From Butyrivibrio sp. (GTDB lineage Bacteria > Bacillota_A > Clostridia > Lachnospirales > Lachnospiraceae), in contig NZ_JAILQF010000109.1 of NCBI RefSeq assembly GCF_024699075.1, positions 1-8,353 of the forward strand: DNA of 8,353 nucleotides. The letters are read 5' to 3'. The notes below the pieces were generated by a model. The model was not told where the DNA came from. It made no database searches and saw nothing but the letters and a program-made list of their open reading frames with translations. Positions within the stretch are counted from its first letter, which is position 1; each line of letters starts with the position of its first letter. Positions 1 through 6,256 of this stretch are shown piece after piece. The translations under genes and the position numbers were made by a program.

Positions 1-108
1 TTCAGGATTAAGTATCTGTATAAAAGCTGTTGAGAAAACGTCATCCGAGTGGAATACGCCTCCATGTGTAATAGCTTCTTTGACTTCATAAATATAATTA
101 TTATCCAT
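1..108 (-). CDS. MYG1-family protein (UPF0160), N-terminal fragment
   Basis: The first 36 codons of a gene that runs out of the window. The ATG at 106-108 follows an AAGG ribosome site six bases upstream. The fragment contains THGGVFHSDD at residues 14-23, followed by VFSTAF and ILNPE. This matches the opening of the MYG1 / UPF0160 family, where T-H-(G/N)-G-x-F-H-x-D-(D/E) forms the start of a DHH-like metal-binding phosphoesterase fold. Family knowledge: the eukaryotic member is a 3'-5' RNA exonuclease, while the bacterial role is poorly known. It starts 36 bases after ecfT stops, with no terminator between, so it is probably the last or next gene of the transporter operon. The metal-binding H and D residues are present; the rest of the domain cannot be judged. 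The family call is fairly secure from the motif, but rests on only 36 residues. Confidence 0.72.
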   Translation of the reverse strand, partial: MDNNYIYEVKEAITHGGVFHSDDVFSTAFIQILNPE

Positions 109-144
109 ATTAAACCTTACTACCTTTCATGTTTATGACAATTA

Positions 145-972
145 TCATTTGAACGGATTATAGAAACGTCCACCGTTAATAACATTAAGACTGATTGAGC
201 AAATAAGTAAAGCAATGCAAATTAACACACATATATAATCGGCTAATTTAAACTTTTTGCCCATATACCAGGTGCGCTTTTTATTCTTGCCAAATCCTCT
301 TAGTTCCATCGCATTAGTGATTCCCTCAATTCTATCGACACTCGTAAGAATAAGAGGAATAAGTATCGTTGATGCAGCTTTAAGCCTCTTAATAAGGGAA
401 GCCTTTTTGCTCATCTCAACACCTCTTGCCTGACTAGCCTTACTGATCTCATCATACGAGCGCTGAATATCAGGAATATAGCGAAGGGCAAGCGCCACAG
501 AATACGATATCGAATAGCTTATCCCGATACGATTTAATGATGCTGCGAATTCACTGGGATTAGTCGTACACACAAACAGAAGTATAATAGGAATTGTTGC
601 TGCATATTTAAGCCAGTAATTGAGATGGTAAAAAAGCTGCTCAGCTGTTAATCCATATTTTCCGCTCATTCCAAAAAGAAATGTAGTTGTACCGTAGATC
701 TCTGATCCATGATGTGGTGAAAAAAGATAAACGAGTACTGTATTAAGAACCAGAAACACAAGCGTAAAGCCCAGCATAAAAGACACATCCTTGATATGAA
801 TATGTCCTACATAAAACAATATAATTCCAAACACAGAAAGAATAGCAAGAAATCTCGTGTCATAGGTTCCCATTGCTGCAAAGCTCCACAGCAAAAGGCA
901 CACGAGTTTGGTTGCTCCTGTTAGTTCATGTATTTTGGATTGTCTGTCAATATAATTAAATAAATTAGTCAT
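145..972 (-). CDS. ecfT: ECF transporter transmembrane coupling protein EcfT
   Basis: A 275-residue membrane protein, the usual EcfT (CbiQ-like) length. It couples ATP hydrolysis by the EcfA domains to movement of the S component in the membrane. Hydrophobic stretches lie near residues 20-35, 42-57, 64-84, 121-135, 155-165 (weaker), 200-212 and 244-264. The two coupling-helix signatures are both visible: QARGVEM at 181-187 and AMELRGFG at 221-228. These A-x-x-R-G-type motifs bind the ATPase dimer. The ATG lies eight bases inside the end of the ATPase gene (overlap 965-972), and a GAGGAAAGAAG purine run sits upstream, so translation is probably coupled. The partners are the upstream EcfA1-A2 and EcfS genes. 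Nothing looks broken. The family call is firm; substrate is set by the S component, not by this protein. Confidence 0.93.
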   Translation of the reverse strand: MTNLFNYIDRQSKIHELTGATKLVCLLLWSFAAMGTYDTRFLAILSVFGIILFYVGHIHIKDVSFMLGFTLVFLVLNTVLVYLFSPHHGSEIYGTTTFLFGMSGKYGLTAEQLFYHLNYWLKYAATIPIILLFVCTTNPSEFAASLNRIGISYSISYSVALALRYIPDIQRSYDEISKASQARGVEMSKKASLIKRLKAASTILIPLILTSVDRIEGITNAMELRGFGKNKKRTWYMGKKFKLADYICVLICIALLICSISLNVINGGRFYNPFK

Positions 973-2683
973 GAGATCTTACTTCTTTCCTCTCATAATC
1001 AATAAATCTCTGTACAAAAGAAGCTGCGTCCTGTATTTCACATTTTACTGCAAGATTATACAGAGACGTTTCTTTAAGACTAGCTTCTTCTACGATATTT
1101 TTATTTGTAAGAATTCTTGCAGGCGTATCATCTGCTATTATGCTTCCATGTGAAAAAACGACTGCTCTGTCAGCATATTCAAGCATAAGATGCATATCAT
1201 GAGTGATCATAACAATAGTGATCCCTCTGTCTCTTAGCTTTTTCAAAAATTCCATTATCTCTGTATAATGTCTGTAATCCTGTCCTGCTGTGGGTTCATC
1301 GAGGATTATCATCTCAGGCCCCATAACAAGAATAGATGCTATAGTAACTCTCTTTTTCTGTCCAAAGCTAAGAGCAGATACCGGCCATTTTCTCATTTTC
1401 CAAAGGCCACAGACTTTCAGAGCTTCTTCAACCTTTACCTTAATTTCATCCTCAGGTACTTTTCGATTTCTAAGGCCAAATGCAACTTCGTCATAGATCA
1501 TAACCTGTGAGATCATCTGATTAGGATTTTGAAGAACATATCCGACATGATCAGCACGTTGCTTGATACTATTATTTAAAAAGTCCTGTCCATTAAAGGT
1601 TACTGTTCCTGATGATGGAGTTTCAAATCCACATATAAGCTTGGAAAAAGTAGTCTTACCAGCGCCATTGGTTCCAACTATGGCAAGCATTTCTCCTCTT
1701 TTTATATCAAGGCTGATATTATTAAGTACACTCTTTTGACTCTTTTGATATGCAAATGACATATCCTTCACCGATAAAAGGATGTCATTTGCAGTCTTAT
1801 TTACATTTTCAGATGTGTCTTTAAACCACTTTCTAACCAGCTCTTTATCTTCACTACTAATAGTCATTGCATCCAGGTTCCATGGATGCTTATCTTCTAT
1901 CACATCTACACCTGCATACTCAAGTGCAGTAACATATAAAGGTTTTCTGACACCGCATTTATCCAGATCATCTCCGGCAAGGAGCTTGTCAGCAGATGTG
2001 TCAGAAACAATGCGGCCTTCATTCATAAGAACAACACGATCAACATACCTGTGCAGAACATCCTCTACTCTGTGCTCTACTATGATAACAGCTGCTCCTG
2101 TCTGTTTCTGCATTTCATCTATAAGTTCTATTGCCTGCTTACCTGTAGCAGGATCAAGATTGGCTAAAGGCTCATCAAACAAGAGCACATCAACGTCATC
2201 CACCATAACACCTGCAAGGGATACACGCTGCTTCTGCCCTCCGGATACTTCCCCCGGAGCATGCGACATAAAGTCGCCGATATTGACCATATCAGCGACT
2301 TTTTGTACGCGTTCTTTCATTTCCTTTTGAGGTATACAGTCATTTTCAAGAGCAAATGCTATATCCTCTGCCACTGTCATTCCAACGAACTGAGCATCAC
2401 TGTCCTGAAGAACAGTTCCAACAGTTCCGGCTATCTTAAAAAGACTCAACTTGCGAGTCTCTTTACCATTAATAGTAGCGCTTCCTGTCATCTCACCCTT
2501 GTATGAAAATGGTATAAGTCCGTTGATACAGTGTACAAGTGTACTCTTACCGCATCCTGACGGACCTGCTATCAGTACTTTCTCGCCCTTTGAAACGGCA
2601 AAGTCAATATCATAAAGAGTTGGCTTTGCCTGAGCGTTGTACTTAAATCCAAATTTGGTAAATTCGATAACTTTATCTGACAT
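965..2683 (-). CDS. ecfA: ECF transporter fused ATP-binding protein EcfA1-EcfA2
   Basis: A 572-residue cytoplasmic protein with two ABC ATPase domains in one chain; it powers the ECF importer. Domain 1 (about 5-240) shows Walker A GPSGCGKST at 40-48, Q-loop Q93, signature VSGGQ at 146-150, Walker B LLFDEP at 167-172 and switch H204. Domain 2 (about 302-545) shows Walker A GTNGAGKTT at 337-345, Q-loop Q385, signature LSFGQ at 438-442, Walker B IILDEP at 459-464 and switch H495. A linker of about 60 residues joins them. Both catalytic glutamates (E171, E463) are kept, so both sites could hydrolyse ATP, though domain 2 has F in place of the central G of LSGGQ. The ATG lies eight bases after the S-component stop and the stop overlaps ecfT. 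Fused pairs are typical of dedicated (group I) ECF systems such as YkoD. The start codon follows directly on a purine-rich AAGGAAGAAG. Confidence 0.94.
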   Translation of the reverse strand: MSDKVIEFTKFGFKYNAQAKPTLYDIDFAVSKGEKVLIAGPSGCGKSTLVHCINGLIPFSYKGEMTGSATINGKETRKLSLFKIAGTVGTVLQDSDAQFVGMTVAEDIAFALENDCIPQKEMKERVQKVADMVNIGDFMSHAPGEVSGGQKQRVSLAGVMVDDVDVLLFDEPLANLDPATGKQAIELIDEMQKQTGAAVIIVEHRVEDVLHRYVDRVVLMNEGRIVSDTSADKLLAGDDLDKCGVRKPLYVTALEYAGVDVIEDKHPWNLDAMTISSEDKELVRKWFKDTSENVNKTANDILLSVKDMSFAYQKSQKSVLNNISLDIKRGEMLAIVGTNGAGKTTFSKLICGFETPSSGTVTFNGQDFLNNSIKQRADHVGYVLQNPNQMISQVMIYDEVAFGLRNRKVPEDEIKVKVEEALKVCGLWKMRKWPVSALSFGQKKRVTIASILVMGPEMIILDEPTAGQDYRHYTEIMEFLKKLRDRGITIVMITHDMHLMLEYADRAVVFSHGSIIADDTPARILTNKNIVEEASLKETSLYNLAVKCEIQDAASFVQRFIDYERKEVRSHD

Positions 2684-2691
2684 AAAAAAGA

Positions 2692-3246
2692 TTAATCTTC
2701 TTCCTTAAGACTTCCCTTCTTAGGAATTGCTGCTGTATATGCAATGCAAAGAAGAGTTCCGACAATTGCAGTTGTAATGATATTGAAAATCGCACCTACA
2801 ACACCCTGAAGGAATACTTTATTGGCAGGTTCTGCAAACATAAGTATATCAAGAACAGGCGCAATTACTATCCATGCTATAGCATGTGATACAACCTGGC
2901 TGACATTAAAAAGGATAATGCGCTTTACATCAAATACCCCCTCATCAAGTTTAAGGCGATATGAAATAATTCCCATTGTAAGACCAAAGAAACCGGATGC
3001 TATAACCCAGCTCCACCATACACCCCAGCCATAGCTGAAGTCTATAAAGAAATGTCCGATAAGACCTGCAAGAACACCTGCTACAGGTCCAAAAAGTCCT
3101 GCGATAAATGCAAGAAGACCATACTGAACTGAAATATTTGTGTTAGGAACAGGACTTGGAATAGCTACAAATCTTCCAAGCACAAAGAATAATGCTGCAC
3201 CAATTGCTGTTGCTACGATTGTCTTTACTGATACTAATCTTTTCAT
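2692..3246 (-). CDS. ECF transporter substrate-binding (S) component, UPF0397 / riboflavin-type family
   Basis: A 184-residue integral membrane protein that captures the vitamin-like substrate for the EcfA-EcfT module encoded next to it. About six hydrophobic segments are visible (near 8-28, 40-60, 62-72, 77-95, 112-136 and 145-170). The signature stretches are GRFVAIP (24-30), PNTNISVQYG (34-43), FGPVAG (52-57), GLIGHFFIDF (61-70), WWSWVIASG (77-85) and AEPANKVFLQG (138-148). These match the UPF0397 family that databases name ECF-type riboflavin transporter, S component. Direct proof of riboflavin as substrate is lacking for many members, so specificity stays open. The ATG follows AGGGAGG with seven bases between. 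It is the first gene of the operon, and its leader of about 45 bases is too short for an FMN or TPP riboswitch, so no riboswitch supports the substrate. Confidence 0.88.
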   Translation of the reverse strand: MKRLVSVKTIVATAIGAALFFVLGRFVAIPSPVPNTNISVQYGLLAFIAGLFGPVAGVLAGLIGHFFIDFSYGWGVWWSWVIASGFFGLTMGIISYRLKLDEGVFDVKRIILFNVSQVVSHAIAWIVIAPVLDILMFAEPANKVFLQGVVGAIFNIITTAIVGTLLCIAYTAAIPKKGSLKEED

Positions 3247-3295
3247 CGAAGTTCCTCCCTTATTTGTTATGTTTTGAGATTATAATATCACAATT

Positions 3296-3323
3296 ATTAT
3301 AAAGAAGCTTATGCATATGTCAA
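3296..3323 (-). promoter_or_regulatory. Sigma-A promoter of the ECF transporter operon
   Basis: On the minus strand a perfect TTGACA (3318-3323) and a perfect TATAAT (3296-3301) are separated by 16 bases. Transcription should begin near 3289, giving a leader of about 45 bases before the S-component ATG at 3246. It lies just downstream of the tmRNA terminator, so the operon has its own start. No operator or riboswitch is evident in the leader. Confidence 0.85.
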
Positions 3324-3346
3324 ATAGCAGAGTATGATTTGGAAAC

Positions 3347-3381
3347 AAAAAAATAAGTGCAGATGTCAAAGTTCATCACTT
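3347..3381 (-). terminator. Intrinsic terminator of ssrA
   Basis: On the minus strand AAGTG (3377-3381) pairs with CACTT (3355-3359); an inner ATG/CAT pairing with a small bulge can extend the stem. A run of seven T residues follows after one A (3347-3353). It begins 36 bases after the mature tmRNA 3' end. The stem is short and imperfect, but position and T-run fit a terminator. Confidence 0.6.
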
Positions 3382-3417
3382 CTACAACTACACCTTTATA
3401 GTACCTGTCTTCATAAG

Positions 3418-3770
3418 TGGACTAGACGGGAGTCGAACCCGTGTCCAAAAGCTCGTCCGCTGTCCTTCTACTATCATAGTAAACTGTTTCGGGTTGCCCC
3501 ACTTCCCTCATCAGACCATCAGTTTACGAACAATCTGAATCAGTAGCTTCATAATACGCCCACAATCTCAAAGCTTTGACTGTGTCGTTTCCTGCTTAAA
3601 TGGCGTCAGGTTCCGGATGAACAGGTGCACCCGGTCTGGCGGCTGCAGCACTTAGGCTGCTGCTAATTCGTAATCGTTGTTAGCGTTTACTTTTAAGTTT
3701 GAGGTTTAACGCACCATCCCGCGGATAGCTTCTCCAGTTTCAAAACCCCTGTCGAAACCTTTACTAGCCC
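3418..3770 (-). ncRNA. ssrA: Transfer-messenger RNA (tmRNA, one-piece)
   Basis: A 353-base tmRNA that rescues stalled ribosomes with SmpB: it accepts alanine, then serves as a short message that tags the nascent protein for proteolysis. The 5' end GGGCTAG (3764-3770) pairs with CTAGTCC (3419-3425). The third pair is G-U, the alanine identity element, and 3418 gives the discriminator A. The D-loop-like GGTTTCGACAGGGG follows the 5' stem. The T arm reads ACGGG-TTCGACT-CCCGT before the acceptor strand. The tag frame ends in a hairpin, GCAGC...GCTGC, that holds the stop codon, as in other tmRNAs. The bases after the discriminator are CTT, so CCA is not encoded and must be added by the CCA enzyme. 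The middle should hold the pseudoknots, which I did not fold in full. The gene has its own promoter and terminator. The opposite strand gives the well-known false protein that reads WTRRESNPCPKA. Confidence 0.97.
3652..3684 (-). other. tmRNA tag-peptide reading frame
   Basis: Within ssrA, GCT-AAC-AAC-GAT-TAC-GAA-TTA-GCA-GCA-GCC-TAA encodes ANNDYELAAA and stop. The resume codon is taken as GCT because alanine or glycine is usual and the sequence before it (GTAAAC) resembles other tmRNAs. The peptide ends -LAAA rather than the commoner -ALAA; a small hydrophobic tail for ClpXP recognition is kept. The exact resume codon is inferred. Confidence 0.85.
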
Positions 3771-3804
3771 TTATTAAGTTTGTATAGCACACATGTGCTC
3801 TGAT

Positions 3805-3833
3805 ATTATATCGGATTATTGAAGTTATTTCAA
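3805..3833 (-). promoter_or_regulatory. Sigma-A promoter of ssrA
   Basis: On the minus strand TTGAAA (3828-3833) and TATAAT (3805-3810) are separated by exactly 17 bases. The predicted start is near 3798, so a leader of about 28 bases would be removed to make the mature 5' end at 3770. A small inverted repeat, AGCACA-TG-TGTGCT on the minus strand (3786-3799), lies in that leader. Nearly all of this promoter lies inside the inverted repeat at 3807-3845. Confidence 0.85.
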
Positions 3834-3845
3834 TAATCCGATATA
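3807..3845. repeat. 17-bp perfect inverted repeat after the small lipoprotein gene, overlapping the ssrA promoter
   Basis: Arms at 3807-3823 and 3829-3845 are perfect complements of 17 bases with a five-base loop. The repeat begins 22 bases after the lipoprotein stop, where a terminator is expected. However, neither strand has a T-run after the stem. It also contains the -35 box, the spacer and part of the -10 box of the ssrA promoter. It could be a weak terminator for the upstream gene, a protein-binding site, or both. Confidence 0.7.
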
Positions 3846-3867
3846 TAAATCTTCTATAAACCTCTGA

Positions 3868-4218
3868 TCATTCGTAAATTTCAACTCGCTTGAACTTTTC
3901 ATCATTCCAGTTCTCGCCTTTTTTGCCAGCTTCCAAAGTAATCTTATCACCTGGCTCCTTGTCGTCTATATCTATAGTAAGTTCATTGTAAGTACTACAT
4001 TCGACAACTATCTCATCATCATCAATTTCCCAGTCGATCTTAGTGTTTTCTTTAGTTCCACCATTAAGATATCCTTCTCCGTCTTCACAAAGGATAAGAA
4101 CACTTCCTTCTTCACCAATATATACACCGCTCCATTCCTTAACCTGAAATTTGCCACAACCGGCAAGACTCATAACGGCCATAAGGCTGCATAATGCTAC
4201 AACTACTTTCTTTTTCAT
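3868..4218 (-). CDS. Small lipoprotein of unknown function
   Basis: A 116-residue protein with a lipoprotein signal: positively charged MKKK, a hydrophobic core (5-17) and lipobox LAGC at 18-21, so C21 should be lipid-modified and the mature 96 residues held on the outer face of the membrane. The mature part is acidic and looks rich in beta strands, with a WSGVYIGEEGS opening (29-39) and many D/E residues; there are no membrane segments after the signal. Such small lipocalin-like or beta-sandwich lipoproteins are common in Lachnospiraceae, but I cannot assign a family. The ATG follows GGAGG with a six-base gap. It has its own promoter at 4276-4305 and appears to be a single-gene unit between ssrA and the chemoreceptor gene. 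It resembles the lipoprotein at 7614-8138 in build only; I see no clear sequence match. Confidence 0.85.
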   Translation of the reverse strand: MKKKVVVALCSLMAVMSLAGCGKFQVKEWSGVYIGEEGSVLILCEDGEGYLNGGTKENTKIDWEIDDDEIVVECSTYNELTIDIDDKEPGDKITLEAGKKGENWNDEKFKRVEIYE

Positions 4219-4259
4219 ATTATTCCTCCCTGCAAACTTTTTTCATTAGCTATTTATAC

Positions 4260-4277
4260 ATCAAATGCACATTTGAT
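4260..4277. promoter_or_regulatory. Possible operator palindrome at the lipoprotein transcription start
   Basis: ATCAAATG (4260-4267) and CATTTGAT (4270-4277) are perfect inverted copies with a two-base centre. The palindrome touches the -10 box (4276-4281) and covers the expected start of transcription, where a repressor would block initiation. It could instead form a small hairpin at the 5' end of the message. The binding protein is unknown. Confidence 0.4.
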
Positions 4278-4305
4278 TATAGCATTAATTTTTTTCCATA
4301 AACAA
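4276..4305 (-). promoter_or_regulatory. Extended -10 promoter of the small lipoprotein gene
   Basis: On the minus strand TGC-TATAAT gives a perfect -10 box (4276-4281) with the TG extension. A weak -35, TTGTTT (4300-4305), lies 18 bases upstream. The predicted start is near 4269, leaving a leader of about 50 bases. The A-rich spacer may help the weak -35. Confidence 0.65.
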
Positions 4306-4306
4306 A

Positions 4307-4355
4307 TAATATGATGTAGGTGTCAAAAGTACCTTTTGACACCTACATCATATTA
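4307..4355. terminator. 23-bp perfect hairpin between the chemoreceptor and lipoprotein genes (repeat copy 1)
   Basis: Arms at 4307-4329 and 4333-4355 are perfect complements of 23 bases, with a three-base loop that reads GTA on the minus strand. It starts 12 bases after the chemoreceptor stop, the place for a terminator, and is followed on that strand by the modest T-rich TTTGTTT. The central 28 bases (4316-4343) occur again at 8223-8250 with one difference, so it may be a repeated element used as a terminator rather than a plain one. Confidence 0.7.
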
Positions 4356-4367
4356 AAAATGTTTTTA

Positions 4368-5945
4368 TTACTGTGTTACAAATTTGCCTACGCTGTCTTT
4401 GAGGTTACCGGAGTAGGTATTAAGCTCTGTGGAAGATGCTGCACATTCCTGTGATACAGCTGAGTTATCGGTAACAACATCAAGTACTGTTTTGGAAAGT
4501 GAGTTTATTTCCTGTATAAGTTCATTCTGATGCTGACTCTGCTCGTTGAGCTTGTTGATGATATCATTAACCTCATTGGTATTATCTGTGATTCCGCTAA
4601 GAGATGCTGCAGCATTATTAACAATCTTGGTACCATTGGAAATACTTTGAAGCGCGTTTGTAATAAGACTTGAGATAGTCTCTGTAGAACTGCTGGATTC
4701 ATCAGCAAGTTTACCTACATTCTCTGCAACAACAGCAAATCCCTTACCGGCTTCGCCTGCTCTTGCTGCCTCAATTGAAGCATTAAGTGACAACAGACTT
4801 GTCTCAGAAGTGATCTCATCCAAAGCTTCAACAATAGAATGAATCTCTTCCGAAGCTCTGCTGATCTCTTCCATAGCACCTACAGCTTTATCCATCTGCT
4901 CTCTTGTATATTCAACACTTGCTGCTGTATCAGCGCTGGACTTTCTTGCAGCATCAACATAGCTGTATACCTTATTATTTTCATCAAGTGTGATCTGGAT
5001 CTTATCCTGCAAATCCTGAATACTGTTGGTCTGACTCATCGCTCCATCAGCAAGGCTCTGTGATACTTTAGATACTTCATGAGCAGAAGCTGCAACATGA
5101 TCTGCAAGTTCATCCATTGCCTTAAATTCGTCTGAAAGCGCTGCTCTTATATGATCAATATTGCTCTGAATAGGAACATAATCACCAAGATAGTTCATAC
5201 TTGTCTTACTTACAAGATCTCCATCAGCCATTACGTTAAGGTTTTCTTCTATATCCTGAACATAAGACAGGATTCCTTTTCTCATATCATTAAGTATGCT
5301 ATAGAGGCCGCCAATCTCATCATCTTTTTCATAAACAAATTCTTCTGAAAGATGTCCGTCTGCAAGTCTTCCAAGATTGTCTTCGAGTCCTTCTATAGGA
5401 GTTACAACACTGCTTGTAAAGATCTTCGAAACCTTCCTGAATGTGAAGAAACAAGTTACAAGGAAAATTGCCAGGATAACATAAAGCATAATAGCAAGAA
5501 CATCAACAAGTGTCTGTGCATCACTTACCATCTGATTGGTTAGTGAGAATAAGGTCTCACTATCTTCAAGTAATGTAGTATAATCTCCAGTCTCCTTGTA
5601 CTCTTCTATATCCGGCTTAATTGTATTATTCCAGTAATCATCAACTTCATTACGGCTACTTGGAAAGCTTCCAAGATGCATCTGCTTACCAATTTTGGTA
5701 AGATTAGTATCTACTACACCAACGGCAGTTGATTCGTCCATTCCGGCTATAACCTGCTTGATAGCCCTTTGGCTTCCGCCTCGTACAATACCTGCGCTGT
5801 TAACTACAGCGGTATACCTTGTAAAAAGAAACAGACTTATACCTATCAGGATCACAACGCCAAGGATCAAAGCAAATATTTTCTGTAAAGTGCTCTGAAT
5901 TGTATATGAAATAGTAGATTTGTTAACAACCTTACCTTTATCCAT
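4368..5945 (-). CDS. Methyl-accepting chemotaxis protein
   Basis: A 525-residue membrane chemoreceptor that signals through CheW-CheA to the flagellar motor. Membrane helix 1 spans about 23-41. The external sensor is about 105 residues (about 42-146), small and mostly helical, of the four-helix-bundle size. Membrane helix 2 spans about 147-169. A HAMP domain follows (171-222, with TPIEGLEDN and LADGHLSEE), then a second HAMP-like segment (about 225-275, with VMADGDL). The signalling coiled coil is about 280-525, its hairpin tip centred on [20 protein letters not shown] (383-402), followed by [15 protein letters not shown]. No CheR-binding pentapeptide is seen at the C-terminus (KFVTQ). The tip starts ETSLL instead of the commoner QTNLL and has NVGKLAD where EVRKLAE is usual. 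The ATG follows AAGGAG by eight bases. The ligand is unknown. It appears to be transcribed alone. Confidence 0.95.
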   Translation of the reverse strand: MDKGKVVNKSTISYTIQSTLQKIFALILGVVILIGISLFLFTRYTAVVNSAGIVRGGSQRAIKQVIAGMDESTAVGVVDTNLTKIGKQMHLGSFPSSRNEVDDYWNNTIKPDIEEYKETGDYTTLLEDSETLFSLTNQMVSDAQTLVDVLAIMLYVILAIFLVTCFFTFRKVSKIFTSSVVTPIEGLEDNLGRLADGHLSEEFVYEKDDEIGGLYSILNDMRKGILSYVQDIEENLNVMADGDLVSKTSMNYLGDYVPIQSNIDHIRAALSDEFKAMDELADHVAASAHEVSKVSQSLADGAMSQTNSIQDLQDKIQITLDENNKVYSYVDAARKSSADTAASVEYTREQMDKAVGAMEEISRASEEIHSIVEALDEITSETSLLSLNASIEAARAGEAGKGFAVVAENVGKLADESSSSTETISSLITNALQSISNGTKIVNNAAASLSGITDNTNEVNDIINKLNEQSQHQNELIQEINSLSKTVLDVVTDNSAVSQECAASSTELNTYSGNLKDSVGKFVTQ

Positions 5946-6037
5946 ACTTTAATCTCCTTTTTAGAAACTTGAGCCAGATATTCTTTTCATGCATCTTATA
6001 AATGATAAAAATCATCAATTAGCAAAGTGCATATAAT

Positions 6038-6064
6038 ATATCGACATAAAAGGCTGATATCTTA
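6038..6064 (-). promoter_or_regulatory. Possible sigma-D (sigma-28) promoter of the chemoreceptor gene
   Basis: On the minus strand TAAG (6061-6064), exactly 15 bases, then GTCGATAT (6038-6045). The flagellar sigma factor consensus is TAAA-N15-GCCGATAA, so spacing is right and three positions differ in all. It would start near 6030 and give a leader of about 85 bases. No good sigma-A promoter competes in this stretch. Chemoreceptor genes are frequent sigma-D targets, which supports the call. Confidence 0.5.
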
Positions 6065-6131
6065 GTTTATTATTTATTTAACCGCTACTATTTATATGGC
6101 TGTGCTACCATGAACTCCTGTCTACATAATT

Positions 6132-6175
6132 ATAAAAATAGCGATCATCCTTATCCTAAAACAGGGTGATCGCTA
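6132..6175 (-). terminator. Intrinsic terminator of the lipoprotein-PHP-GNAT operon
   Basis: On the minus strand TAGCGATCA (6167-6175 on the plus strand as its complement) pairs with TGATCGCTA (6139-6147), a nine-bp stem with a further CC/GG pairing inside, followed directly by TTTTTAT. It lies about 80 bases after the acetyltransferase stop. The remainder of the gap 5946-6256 is AT-rich and shows no gene; it holds the chemoreceptor promoter and the short direct repeat at 6190-6252. Confidence 0.85.
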
Positions 6176-6189
6176 CTATTACACTACTC

Positions 6190-6252
6190 TACTCTTATAC
6201 TGCATTAATTTTATGTTGTCTTAGGCTTATGCCGCCTTACTCTTTATACTGC
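6190..6252. repeat. Short direct repeat after the acetyltransferase gene
   Basis: TACTCTTATACTGC (6190-6203) and TACTCTTTATACTGC (6238-6252) differ by one T and lie 34 bases apart, just after the acetyltransferase stop. This could be a relic of a small tandem duplication or slippage. No function is evident. Confidence 0.4.
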
Positions 6253-6256
6253 AAAA

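Noticed and set aside
1782..2330. Plus-strand 182-codon open frame
   Set aside because: It is antisense to the ATPase gene, rich in Ser/Thr/Cys, has no ribosome site, and only mirrors codon use of the gene on the other strand.
3247..3295. FMN or TPP riboswitch upstream of the ECF operon
   Set aside because: The transcript leader is only about 45 bases and shows none of the conserved aptamer segments.
3301..3417. CRISPR or tandem repeats
   Set aside because: No regularly spaced direct repeats were seen here or elsewhere in the window; only palindromes and one short duplication at 6190-6252.
3334..3546. Plus-strand frame reading WTRRESNPCPKARP
   Set aside because: It is the antisense of the tmRNA 3' end; this peptide is a familiar false annotation of tRNA-like domains.
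3781..3786. TATACA as the ssrA -10 box close to the mature 5' end
   Set aside because: No -35 at the right distance; the upstream TTGAAA-N17-TATAAT is much better, with processing of a short leader.
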